The notes under the pieces are model-generated. The model searched no databases and had not been told where the DNA came from. It was given only the letters and a program-made list of their open reading frames with translations. The position numbers and the translations under genes are program-made. A stretch of DNA of 64,000 bases from Bacteroidales bacterium (GTDB lineage Bacteria; Bacteroidota; Bacteroidia; Bacteroidales; F082): assembly GCA_021647205.1 (NCBI GenBank), contig JAKIVD010000006.1:1-64000 (forward strand), written 5' to 3'. Positions 43,655 to 51,632 of this stretch are shown here, piece by piece; the first letter of the stretch is position 1, and each line of letters starts with the position of its first letter.

Positions 43655-44107
43655 ATGACACTCACCATTTCCTCCGATAAATTCTTTATGAAAGAGGCTT
43701 TGAAGGAAGCCCACAAAGCTTTTGAAAAAGATGAAGTTCCGGTAGGGGCGGTTGTGGTTTGTGAGAATACAATTGTTGCCCGTGCCCACAACCTGACCGA
43801 AACCCTGAACGATGTAACGGCCCATGCCGAAATGCAGGCTTTTACGGCGGCGGCCAATTTCCTCGGAGGTAAATACCTGAAAGAATGTACGCTGTACGTT
43901 ACCCTCGAACCCTGCCTGATGTGCGCGGGCGCGGCTTACTGGACACAGATTGGAAAAATTGTTTACGCAGCGTCCGATAAAAAAAGAGGATTTTCATTGC
44001 TTCGTGCGGGAGTTCTGCACCCGGTTACCAAAATAAAAAATGGTTTGTTGTCCGATGAATCTGTACAATTGCTTCGTGAATTTTTTGAAAAACGCAGGGG
44101 CAGCTAA
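43655..44107 (+). CDS. tadA: tRNA-specific adenosine deaminase
   Basis: TadA converts A34 to inosine in tRNA-Arg(ACG). The 150-residue zinc enzyme has His57-Ala-Glu59 (HAEMQAF) and Cys87-X2-Cys90 (PCLMC) as ligands and proton shuttle. The KDEVPVGAVVVC segment (25-36) and the C-terminal QLLREFFEKRR are normal for TadA. It lies 20 bp after the symporter gene. Downstream is the 1-kb gene-free island. Confidence 0.95.
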   Translation: MTLTISSDKFFMKEALKEAHKAFEKDEVPVGAVVVCENTIVARAHNLTETLNDVTAHAEMQAFTAAANFLGGKYLKECTLYVTLEPCLMCAGAAYWTQIGKIVYAASDKKRGFSLLRAGVLHPVTKIKNGLLSDESVQLLREFFEKRRGS

Positions 44108-44222
44108 CTCTTTCATTTTCGCTCCGTGCTACCTTTCAGTCTTTTAAAAATGAAAATAAGGGTTACCAACAATTGTTCATAAACTCTGTTGAAAGTATGT
44201 GTGTTTGTAGCACTATCAGATA

Positions 44223-44255
44223 TTTGCAGGGCAACAATTTATTGCTGTACATTTG
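44223..44255 (+). promoter_or_regulatory. Promoter of the long ncRNA candidate
   Basis: TTTG (44223-44226), 21 nt, TACATTTG (44248-44255). Both elements match the Bacteroidetes -33/-7 consensus. The inferred start is near 44259. No coding sequence with a plausible start follows, so it points to an RNA gene. Confidence 0.65.
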
Positions 44256-44258
44256 TCA

Positions 44259-44735
44259 AAGCAAGTGAAGATAAAGGGCATGTTTTGATGAAGCCCGGAA
44301 AGGAAAGGCAGAGGTGCAAGCCAAAACCGGACCGGACCACTGAGCGGGTGAAGCGGAAAACCGGCAACGGATGGAAACCCAACCCAATCAAATTCGGAGC
44401 AATCCGGGGCGGGCAGGAGAAGCCGAAGCGCAAGCCCAGGCAAATCCGGCTTAATACAGCAAACCGCGAGGGAAACTGAATTGAGCGCCATGTCAAAACA
44501 GGGCAGGAGGAAAGGCAGACTTGACAGGGGAAAACAGAAACCGCAAGGTGAAAGTTGAGAACCGGCTAAGAAAACCCGGACAAATGCCTGAGGAAAGGTG
44601 AGGCCTTACGGGGCACAAACCAAGTAAACAGCCGCAATAACGCAACTTGCCACGAGTTTCTGCGCTACGGCAACGAAGCGAGTGAACCGGGAGTCAAACC
44701 GCAAGGACTGGCTTCCGGTTGTTTTTTTGTGCCCC
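44259..44735 (+). ncRNA. Long structured ncRNA candidate, about 475 nt
   Basis: A purine-rich strand full of AAACCGG/AAACCCGG words runs from a good promoter to a terminator-like hairpin. The 3' part has a clear secondary structure: outer stem GGGGCACAAA/TTTGTGCCCC (44610-44619 with 44726-44735), an inner TTGCC/GGCAA stem (about 44647-44651 with 44668-44672), and AACCGG..AGTC/GACT..CCGGTT (44685-44695 with 44706-44720) followed by T7 (44722-44728). The outer stem and the T7 tract compete, as in an attenuator. It lacks the signatures of RNase P RNA, tmRNA, 4.5S RNA or a group II intron domain V. Identity unknown. Confidence 0.5.
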
Positions 44736-44873
44736 CTGCTTCAAACATCCTCGCTTGAAGAATGTACACTTTGATGAAATTACTATGGATCAAGAAAGAA
44801 TACATGGAATTTGTATTTTTCTTTCCGAATTCATTTCGACTTGCTAAGTCCAGGCCGACTTAACGAGTCTTAA

Positions 44874-45061
44874 AACCAGCTAAGTAGACTTTTGCACTTA
44901 GCTGGTTGAGAACGTGTCTTTCCCCAGAAATATGTTTTGAGCCATTATGATGATTGCGAAGGTGGTACGACTGAGAAATCCCCTAAGAGTGTAGGTTACT
45001 CCCAGAGGATTTCTCACTTTGGTCGAAATGACAGCAATTGTCTTAGATTTGTATAAATCTA
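44874..45061. repeat. Three perfect hairpins downstream of the ncRNA candidate
   Basis: AACCAGCTAAGT/ACTTAGCTGGTT (44874-44885 with 44896-44907, 10-nt loop), TGAGAAATCC/GGATTTCTCA (44972-44981 with 45007-45016) and TAGATTT-GTAT-AAATCTA (45044-45061). The middle one is followed by CGAAATGACA, a combination that I recall as part of dispersed Bacteroidetes repeats. They probably insulate the convergent tadA side and dnaG. Confidence 0.6.
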
Positions 45062-45153
45062 CGAAAAATATGAGTCATTGAGCTGTAGGAAGGTTGTACT
45101 TGCGCCAGCGGGGAAATGTGTTTTTAATACTGAGACTTAAAACAGCTTACAAC

Positions 45154-47112
45154 TCAATACGTAAAAGTCCGTTTCAGTTCCCGGTCGATTTGGTTGGCGA
45201 TTTTTTTCAACTCAAAAAATTGTTGTTGCAGCAAATAGATGTCTGCTTCATCCTTGTCAGTTTTTTGAATTTCTTCAGTAATTTCTTTCAACTGTTTGTT
45301 TATTAAGCGCGACTTAAACGACATCCAGGCTGCCATCACCACCAATTTTAACTGGTCGTCCTCCGTTTTTACATAAATTTTATTCTTTTCCCAGTTTTCA
45401 CTCAACTGGTAGGCCGAGCTTAAAAGATGAATGACCGTATTCACGATTTGCGGATCGGGGTGGTTGGTAAAATGATTTTGGGTGGGTAGATTCCCCTGTT
45501 TCCAGATTTCGATGTACTCGCTTAAAATCTTGTTGTAGGTTTCGTCTTCAAAGCTGATTTGTTCGTGCAAAAAATCATCAAGCAGGTAATCGGCAACCTT
45601 TACCTCCACTTCTTTTTCGGCAAACTGCTCAAGTTCCTCTTCCACCACTTCCATCAAAATGGTTTTGTCTCCGTAAAGCAAAAGAATCCGCAGCAAATCC
45701 CCTTCATGGGTTTTCATCTGCAAAGGGTCAAACTCAATTTGTTCCTCCCGTGGCGGCGCTACAACCGTATCCTCAATAAGTTCCCTCGGGGTGTCGGTTT
45801 TTTTTCTGAAGCGGTTTCTGAATATTTTGTTCAGTTCGTTTACCAGGGTCTGCTCGGGCACCTCCATCACAGCGCTGCATTCCTTAATGTAAACCGAGCG
45901 GGTGATGCCATCGGGAATAACAGAAATACTGTGTACAATCTCTTTAATCAGCAGGGCTTTGGCAGTGGGGTCTCCGGCGGTTTCTCCAAGAAGCAGCCTG
46001 GTTTTGAAGGTAATAAAATCTGCGGCCTTGTCTTTAATAAAAGTTTCGGTTTCGCTGCTGCGATGGCTCCGCACATACGAATCGGGATCCTCCCCTTCGG
46101 GGAACAAAACGATTTTTACATTCATCCCCTGTTCAAGGATGAGGTCGATGCCCCGGAACGAAGCTTTGATACCGGCCGGGTCGCCATCGAACAAAATGGT
46201 GATGTTGGGCGTGTAACGTTTAATCAGCCGGATTTGATCGACCGTAAGCGAAGTACCCGAAGAAGCCACCACATTTTCGATGCCGGCCTGGTGCATCGAA
46301 ATAACATCGGTGTAGCCCTCAACAAGATAGCAGTTGTCGGCTTTTACGATGGCATTTTTGGCAAAGTAAATGCCGTACAGCACCTTGCTTTTGTTGTAAA
46401 TTTCCGATTCGGGCGAATTGAGGTATTTGGCCGTGGATTTTTCGGAACCGAGTATCCTTCCCCCAAAACCGATGACTTTGCCGGTAAGGTTGTGGATGGG
46501 GAAAATAACCCGTCCCCTGAAACGGTCAATCAGCCCTTTTCCCTTGTCGATACTTAAGCCGGTTTTGACAAGAATTTCTTTTTTGTAACCATTTTTTTGG
46601 GCATGTTCCGAATAATCGTGCCACTGGTCGATGGCGTAACCCAATTCAAATTTTTCGATGGTTGCTTCCCTGAAGTCACGCTCCTTCAGATAACTTAAGG
46701 CAACCGCTTTGCCTTCTTCGCTCTTCAGTAAATTGTTGTTCAGATATTTGCTGACAAAACTATTGAGGGTAAACATGCTTTCACGCTCGTCAAGTTCCTG
46801 GCGCATTTCGGGGGTCAGTTCTTCTTCCTCAATATCGATACCGTACTTTTTAGCCACATATTTTAGGGCTTCGGGATAGGAATAATGCTCGTGCTCGATG
46901 ACAAAATTCACCGCATTTCCGGCCTTTCCGCAACCAAAGCATTTGTAAATACCTTTGGAAGGGGAGACCGAAAAGGAGGGGGTTTTTTCATTGTGAAACG
47001 GGCACAAACCCAAGTAGTTGCTCCCCCGTTTTTTCAAGGTCACAAAATCACCGATGACCTCTTCGATGCGGGCCGTTTCAAAGATTTGCTGTATGGTTTC
47101 GGGTTTAATCAA
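45154..47112 (-). CDS. dnaG: DNA primase
   Basis: DnaG makes RNA primers at the replication fork. The 652-residue protein has the N-terminal zinc ribbon Cys37-X2-His40-X17-Cys58-X2-Cys61 (CPFHNEKTPSFSV and YKCFGCGKAGN), the RNA polymerase core with Toprim motifs LVEGYTDVISM and LFDGDPAGIKA, and a C-terminal helicase-binding region rich in acidic helices (about 430-652). Normal length for Bacteroidetes. No classic macromolecular-synthesis operon (rpsU/rpoD) neighbours it here. No -7 box was found in the 130 bp before it, and a minus-strand terminator lies at 47246-47275, so its promoter is unclear. Confidence 0.96.
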   Translation of the reverse strand: MIKPETIQQIFETARIEEVIGDFVTLKKRGSNYLGLCPFHNEKTPSFSVSPSKGIYKCFGCGKAGNAVNFVIEHEHYSYPEALKYVAKKYGIDIEEEELTPEMRQELDERESMFTLNSFVSKYLNNNLLKSEEGKAVALSYLKERDFREATIEKFELGYAIDQWHDYSEHAQKNGYKKEILVKTGLSIDKGKGLIDRFRGRVIFPIHNLTGKVIGFGGRILGSEKSTAKYLNSPESEIYNKSKVLYGIYFAKNAIVKADNCYLVEGYTDVISMHQAGIENVVASSGTSLTVDQIRLIKRYTPNITILFDGDPAGIKASFRGIDLILEQGMNVKIVLFPEGEDPDSYVRSHRSSETETFIKDKAADFITFKTRLLLGETAGDPTAKALLIKEIVHSISVIPDGITRSVYIKECSAVMEVPEQTLVNELNKIFRNRFRKKTDTPRELIEDTVVAPPREEQIEFDPLQMKTHEGDLLRILLLYGDKTILMEVVEEELEQFAEKEVEVKVADYLLDDFLHEQISFEDETYNKILSEYIEIWKQGNLPTQNHFTNHPDPQIVNTVIHLLSSAYQLSENWEKNKIYVKTEDDQLKLVVMAAWMSFKSRLINKQLKEITEEIQKTDKDEADIYLLQQQFFELKKIANQIDRELKRTFTY

Positions 47113-47189
47113 GATGGTAATATTGCTTGCGCTAAATTAAAACAAAAAAGGCAACCAAATTGTGTGAACAACCCCGCTTAAATTACCAC

Positions 47190-47227
47190 TCCTTCCCCTT
47201 GCGACCGAAGAGGGTCCGTAGGGAGGA
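47190..47227. repeat. Imperfect REP-like hairpin upstream of dnaG
   Basis: CTCCTTCCCCTTGCGACC and GGGTCCGTAGGGAGGAG pair imperfectly around a short loop, followed by GGGCCGGGGTGGG. This word combination resembles dispersed palindromic elements of Bacteroidetes. Low confidence. Confidence 0.4.
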
Positions 47228-47245
47228 GAGGGCCGGGGTGGGTTC

Positions 47246-47364
47246 AAAAAAGCAACGGCTTCCGAAGAAGCCGTTACCAAAAACCAACAATTATGAAATA
47301 AAGCAGAATTTTGTCCGGTGGGTTTGGGATGCACCGGACGAAGAATTTATCTCTCAAATTCTGC
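47246..47364 (-). ncRNA. Small RNA candidate, about 119 nt
   Basis: On the minus strand, transcription from the -7 box at 47368-47375 would start at 47364, the first base of a nested double stem: outer GCAGAATTT/AAATTCTGC (47356-47364 with 47303-47311) and inner GTCCGGTG/CACCGGAC (47313-47320 with 47332-47339). A 27-nt linker leads to AACGGCTTC-TTCG-GAAGCCGTT (47254-47275), a UUCG-capped hairpin followed by T6 (47246-47251), a textbook intrinsic terminator. It could be a free sRNA or a dnaG leader that ends early. The rest of the 47113-47471 gap holds only the hairpin at 47190 and two -7 boxes. Confidence 0.6.
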
Positions 47365-47367
47365 TGA

Positions 47368-47375
47368 CAAAATTA
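47368..47375 (-). promoter_or_regulatory. -7 box of the sRNA candidate
   Basis: TAATTTTG on the minus strand, a perfect TAnnTTTG. Placing +1 four bases downstream puts it on the first base of the nested stem. No convincing -33 TTTG was seen at 18-23 nt. Confidence 0.5.
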
Positions 47376-47459
47376 CAACAGCCTCCGCAGTTGAGTTGTT
47401 AAGCAAGTATAACAAGTGTTAAGAAAAGTTAAAAGCTGTGTATCAAATAATTGAAGCTG

Positions 47460-47467
47460 TATTTTTG
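47460..47467 (+). promoter_or_regulatory. -7 box implying a leaderless histidine-kinase mRNA
   Basis: TATTTTTG ends 4 nt before the ATG at 47472, so the inferred transcript begins one base before the start codon. It overlaps the start of the longer open frame at 47451, which is therefore not used. Confidence 0.6.
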
Positions 47468-47471
47468 TGTG

Positions 47472-48896
47472 ATGAATAAGTGGGCCATATCCATTATTGT
47501 AGCCTTGGTTACCCTATCGACCATCGGGCTGATGATTATCCAGGTGTATTGGATCAGGGATGCTGTGAAGGTCAAGCAGGCCGTCTTTTTCAGGGATGTG
47601 GACGAAGCCATGAGCCATGTTATATTTGAGCTGGACAGGATACGGTTTGAGGAAAGAATTATTCAGCAGCGGAAAAACTTTCTCAGGCAAAGGGATTTGC
47701 AAAAGATGCAGGATTCGTTAAACCGCGCTATATTTATGGGTTTGCAAAACATCATCTCAACAGGGGAGCTGGATATTTTCATCAAAAAAACCAACCAGGC
47801 CAGCGAAGCCTTAAAACAGCTTTCTGTTCGTTTGCTGGGTTCCGATGTGGGAAGCAGCCTGGTGGGGAAAAGGGAACTCATCGACTCGCTCATCCAGCTG
47901 GAGCTGAAGAAAAAAAAGATCAACACCAAGTTTGAATTCGGTGTGCTCAGTCCGGCAACCAACAGTATGATCTTGCAAAAAACTGGTGAATATCCTGAAG
48001 AATTGCTGAACGAAAGTTTTGTATTTGACCTGTCGCCCCTTGGGTTTGCCTATGGTTATTCCAATAAACTGCTGCTTTATTTTCCAAACGAGAAACGTTT
48101 TATTGTCCGCCAGCTTTGGAAGTTGCTCATTGTTTCGGTGTTTCTTTTTCTGGTGATCATATTGTCTTTTTCCATCAGTATATACATTATCAATAAGCAG
48201 AAACGCCTGTCGGTGATGAAGAATGATTTTATCAACAACATGACCCACGAGTTCAAAACGCCCATCTCGACCATTGCCCTGGCCTGTGAGGCGCTAAAAG
48301 ACAAGGATGTTCAAAAATCGGAAACCATCTACAACAATTACATCGGTGTTATCAGCGAAGAAAACGGAAGGCTGGGCATTATGGCCGAACAGATTCTGCA
48401 AACAGCATTAATCGACAAGGGGCAGTTGAAACTGAAGATGGAACCTGTAGATATGCATGCCATTATTGAGCAGGCAGTCAAGAGCAAGAAAATGTCAGCA
48501 GAGGAGAAGGGCGGAAAAATTGAAATTCAGTTCAAAGCCACCCGCCCCCAACTGACAGGCGACCCGACCCACCTCACGAATGTGATCGTGAATTTACTGG
48601 ACAATGCCTTGAAATACAATTTGAATATCCCTCAAATTGTTGTCAATACCATTAACAGCAGTAACAGCTTTCTTGTCAGGATACAGGACAACGGTATTGG
48701 TATCAGCAAGTCGAACCAAAAGAAAATATTCGATAAACTGTACCGTGTACCTACCGGAAACCTTCATGACTTCAAAGGTTTTGGGCTGGGATTAAGTTAT
48801 GTGGTCGCGACCGTGGAATTACACAACGGTACCATAAGTGTTGATTCTGAACTCGGAAAAGGTTCAACATTTACTATTCAATTACCAATCATTTAA
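47472..48896 (+). CDS. Sensor histidine kinase (RprX-like)
   Basis: A 474-residue membrane kinase: helix 1 (about 3-24), a periplasmic region of about 200 residues with coiled-coil character, helix 2 (about 223-243: LIVSVFLFLVIILSFSISIYII), and cytosolic HisKA (NNMTHEFKTPISTIALACEAL, phosphoacceptor His about 258) plus HATPase (NLLDNALKY, DNGIGIS, GFGLGLSYV). It resembles B. fragilis RprX in layout, from which the name is borrowed by analogy. Its partner regulator starts 13 bp after its stop. The signal is unknown. Confidence 0.92.
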   Translation: MNKWAISIIVALVTLSTIGLMIIQVYWIRDAVKVKQAVFFRDVDEAMSHVIFELDRIRFEERIIQQRKNFLRQRDLQKMQDSLNRAIFMGLQNIISTGELDIFIKKTNQASEALKQLSVRLLGSDVGSSLVGKRELIDSLIQLELKKKKINTKFEFGVLSPATNSMILQKTGEYPEELLNESFVFDLSPLGFAYGYSNKLLLYFPNEKRFIVRQLWKLLIVSVFLFLVIILSFSISIYIINKQKRLSVMKNDFINNMTHEFKTPISTIALACEALKDKDVQKSETIYNNYIGVISEENGRLGIMAEQILQTALIDKGQLKLKMEPVDMHAIIEQAVKSKKMSAEEKGGKIEIQFKATRPQLTGDPTHLTNVIVNLLDNALKYNLNIPQIVVNTINSSNSFLVRIQDNGIGISKSNQKKIFDKLYRVPTGNLHDFKGFGLGLSYVVATVELHNGTISVDSELGKGSTFTIQLPII

Positions 48897-48909
48897 AAAA
48901 AACAAAAAG

Positions 48910-49605
48910 ATGCAAAAAAAAGTAAAAATATTGTTGGCTGAAGACGACAAAAACCTGGGCAGTGTATTACAGGCTTACCTGTCAGCCAAAGGCTTTGAAA
49001 CCCAATTAACTGCCAACGGAAAAGAAGCCCTTGAAAGCTTTAAGAGAAACGAATATGATTTTTGCATTCTTGACATAATGATGCCGGTAATGGACGGTTT
49101 TACCCTGGCCAGGGAAATAAGGAAAATGGACAAGAAAATCCCCTTTTTGTTCCTCACTGCCAAGTCGATGCAGGAGGATAAGATCCAGGGCTTTGAGTTA
49201 GGTGCCGACGATTACCTGACCAAGCCCTTCAGCATGGAAGAATTGTTGCTGCGCCTGCGGGCAATTATGCGGAGAATTGAGAGCGGAAGTACCGGAAAAA
49301 CCGATAAAATGTTTTTCAGTTTTGGAAAATATAATTTTGATTACAACCGGCAGATTCTGACCTTCAAGAAAAAAGAACAAAAACTCACTTCCAAAGAAGC
49401 CGACCTGCTACGGTTGCTGTGCGAAAATATGAACAAGGTGCTCGACCGCTCGGTGGCCCTGAATAAAATCTGGTACGACGACAGTTACTTCAATGCGCGG
49501 TCGATGGATGTGTACATTACCAAATTAAGAAAGTACCTGAAAGAGGATCCGACAGTGGAACTCATTAATGTTCACGGGGTTGGTTTTAAACTGGTGGTCG
49601 GGTAG
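48910..49605 (+). CDS. OmpR-family response regulator (RprY-like)
   Basis: A 231-residue regulator with a receiver domain (Asp55 in FCILDIMMPV, acidic pair Glu11/Asp12, Lys about 105 in LTKPFS) and a C-terminal winged-helix DNA-binding domain (about 135-231: LTSKEADLLRLLCENMNKVLDRSVALNKIW and MDVYITKLRKYLKED). It starts at MQKKVKILLAEDD; the longer frame runs into the kinase gene. Works with the kinase encoded 13 bp upstream. Confidence 0.94.
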   Translation: MQKKVKILLAEDDKNLGSVLQAYLSAKGFETQLTANGKEALESFKRNEYDFCILDIMMPVMDGFTLAREIRKMDKKIPFLFLTAKSMQEDKIQGFELGADDYLTKPFSMEELLLRLRAIMRRIESGSTGKTDKMFFSFGKYNFDYNRQILTFKKKEQKLTSKEADLLRLLCENMNKVLDRSVALNKIWYDDSYFNARSMDVYITKLRKYLKEDPTVELINVHGVGFKLVVG

Positions 49606-49606
49606 T

Positions 49607-50842
49607 TTACTTCGGCAGGGGCAAATCGCAAACCGGCCCAATGGGCAGGGTGTCGGCTTCAATGATATTCCAAAAATGTGTAGAGCCGGGTCCTTTGTCT
49701 TTGTTGGTGAGTACGATTAGCGTTTTGTGGTGTTTCATCTCACGGATATAAAAAGTCCGAAACCCCTTCCACCAGCCAAAATGAAAAACCGTGCTGTCGA
49801 TATCTTGTTTTATCCGCCAGCCAAAACCGTAGTTGTTTTTTCGTTTCCAGTATTTTGGGCTGCCGGGTTCAAAAGCCTCTGAAAGAATTGAATCGGGAAC
49901 CAAAGTGAATTTGTCGAGTGCCCGGTCGAATTTAAACAAATCCTCAACCGAGGTGTACACATTCTTATCACCCATCACCCCGTTCAGGTAATCGTTGGTC
50001 ATTTCGCGCCAGCGCCAACCCCGGTGGTAAAATCCGGGCACACCTTCTTTCACATAAAGTGGGACGACCGTATCGCCGCGCATATTGTACACAAACGAAT
50101 CATTCATTTTCAACGGATCAAAAATGCGCTGCTTTACAAATTCATCAAAATGCTGCCCCGAAATGGCTTCGATTACACTGGCCAAAATTGCATAATTGGT
50201 ATTGCAATAATGAAATCCGGTATTGGGTTTAAAATAAACATCCGTCTGGTATGTTTCAAAAAGCTGTAGAACCTGTTCGTTGTCGAGTGGTTTCTTTTTG
50301 TTCTGCCACTCTTTGAGGGCCAGGCTCATATAGCGCGGAAGGCCAGCCCTGTGCACCATCAGCCAACGGCTGGTAACCCCCTCGTATGGAAAACCAGGGA
50401 GGTAGGTGCGGATATCTTCGTCATAGTTGAGCTTGCCGTCATTTTTTAGAATCATGGCCGCCATGGCCGTAAACATTTTCGAAACCGAAGCCAGTTGGAA
50501 GGCATCGCTTGTTTTCAGTTCTTCCTTTTTATACCTGACATTTTTGTAGCCATACGCTTTTTTGAAGATGACCCTGCCTTTTTCGGCGTACAAAACGGTA
50601 CCGTTAAAACCGGTCAGTTTTTGAAGCCGGGTAAATTTATGATCCAACTCGGCAGCTTTTTCAGCAATGATGGCACTGTCGGCATCACTGAAAATATTTA
50701 TATTCAAATCGGGAATGTCCCGCTGTTTTTCCTTCGGGCTGTCTTCCCCCAAACCGGAACAACTGAACATGATACTGACAATTGTCAGGAGTGTCAGGGA
50801 TTTTAATACCAGAAAATATGGAAGTCTGCCTCTTTTCATCAA
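49607..50842 (-). CDS. Serine beta-lactamase-like lipoprotein (class C/PBP4* family)
   Basis: A 411-residue lipoprotein (lipobox with Cys28 in IMFSC) of the serine beta-lactamase-like/DD-peptidase family. The nucleophile motif S-X2-K is Ser119-Val-Ser-Lys122 and the second motif is Y-C-N in FHYCNTNYAIL (about 210). A KTG-like third motif was not identified with confidence; HFGWWKGF is the probable equivalent. It could be a periplasmic esterase or peptidase rather than a lactamase. It stands alone, convergent with the RprXY-like pair (1 bp gap). Confidence 0.85.
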   Translation of the reverse strand: MMKRGRLPYFLVLKSLTLLTIVSIMFSCSGLGEDSPKEKQRDIPDLNINIFSDADSAIIAEKAAELDHKFTRLQKLTGFNGTVLYAEKGRVIFKKAYGYKNVRYKKEELKTSDAFQLASVSKMFTAMAAMILKNDGKLNYDEDIRTYLPGFPYEGVTSRWLMVHRAGLPRYMSLALKEWQNKKKPLDNEQVLQLFETYQTDVYFKPNTGFHYCNTNYAILASVIEAISGQHFDEFVKQRIFDPLKMNDSFVYNMRGDTVVPLYVKEGVPGFYHRGWRWREMTNDYLNGVMGDKNVYTSVEDLFKFDRALDKFTLVPDSILSEAFEPGSPKYWKRKNNYGFGWRIKQDIDSTVFHFGWWKGFRTFYIREMKHHKTLIVLTNKDKGPGSTHFWNIIEADTLPIGPVCDLPLPK

Positions 50843-50933
50843 GGGCGCAAATGTAGAAAAATGAAATCTTAAAAAAAGTTAAGAAATGTGAATAGCCTGA
50901 TTTACGATCTTTGTTGCATTCCCCAATCACAAA

Positions 50934-51632
50934 TCACCGCTTCAGCCATTTCAAGGCCTCTCTTTGACTCAGTCCCGACAGGGGGTGTTTTTCAACATAA
51001 TCGATTACAAATTGGGGATTCGTTTTTGAATATTCGCGCAATATCCAGCCGATGGCCTTTCGGATAAAAAATTCGTTGGACGCCGAAAGCGGGCTGATAA
51101 ACTGATGTAGGAGTTCCGTATTTGTTTCCGTTTTGTACTTCAACTGAAACAACAAACAAGTTCTTTGCAGCCACATATCTCCTGATGCCATCCACGCTGA
51201 AGTCAGGGCTTCGGTTTTTTCAGGGAAGCGTTCGAGGTATTTCCCCACAAGATTGGCCGCAATAAAATCGACCGTGTCCCACCACGATTTATGGGTGATT
51301 AAATACACATAAACATCAATGATTTTTTCATCCGCTTTTTTGGCTGGTTTGTTCAGAAATTCCATGGCAAAATACTGGTATTCCCTTTCGGCTTGTTGCC
51401 AGCACCACTGTACAATTTCTTCTTCTTTTGCTGAAGGGATAAGCCCATAGTTGGATTTATGTTCCCGGTAAATTTCTTTGCGCAGGGGCGATTTAATCCC
51501 GAAGAAATCGTAACGCCCTTTCATGTATTTTTTCATTTGAAGCGCATTGCCGGGGTGGGCATTTTCCCTGAAGGCTTGTTTGAGCGGTTGAAGATATTCG
51601 GGTGTTTTAATGTCCATGTCGCACTTACTCAT
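50934..51632 (-). CDS. AlkD-like DNA alkylation repair protein
   Basis: A 232-residue all-helical protein of the AlkD family, DNA glycosylases made of HEAT-like repeats that remove bulky or positively charged alkylpurines. Typical stretches are YMKGRYDFFGIKSPLRKEIYR, EREYQYFAMEFLNK, HKSWWDTVDFIAANLVG and FFIRKAIGWILREYSK. The Trp and Asp in SWWDTVD match the catalytic pocket. The start overlaps the rmuC stop (ATGAGTAA), suggesting translational coupling; ATGs at 51647 and 51617 are also possible. Role in repair fits its neighbour rmuC. Confidence 0.85.
   Translation of the reverse strand: MSKCDMDIKTPEYLQPLKQAFRENAHPGNALQMKKYMKGRYDFFGIKSPLRKEIYREHKSNYGLIPSAKEEEIVQWCWQQAEREYQYFAMEFLNKPAKKADEKIIDVYVYLITHKSWWDTVDFIAANLVGKYLERFPEKTEALTSAWMASGDMWLQRTCLLFQLKYKTETNTELLHQFISPLSASNEFFIRKAIGWILREYSKTNPQFVIDYVEKHPLSGLSQREALKWLKR

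Larger units (their letters stand above)
44108..45153. other. One-kilobase gene-free island between tadA and dnaG
   Basis: No credible coding sequence lies in this 1046-bp interval between convergent genes. From left to right it holds a strong promoter (44223-44255), a purine-rich structured stretch ending in a terminator-like hairpin (44259-44735), then three perfect hairpins (44874-45061) of dispersed-repeat appearance. The only long frame (44189-44479 plus) translates into a Lys/Arg/Pro-rich run with no family and begins upstream of the promoter. Confidence 0.75.

Noticed and set aside
44189-44479. Plus-strand 96-codon frame in the ncRNA island
   Set aside because: It begins upstream of the likely promoter, is a Lys/Arg/Pro-rich run from purine-rich DNA, and matches no family.
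44259-44735. RNase P RNA, tmRNA, 4.5S RNA, group II intron or retron as identity of the structured stretch
   Set aside because: None of their signature sequences was found, and no reverse transcriptase gene lies nearby.
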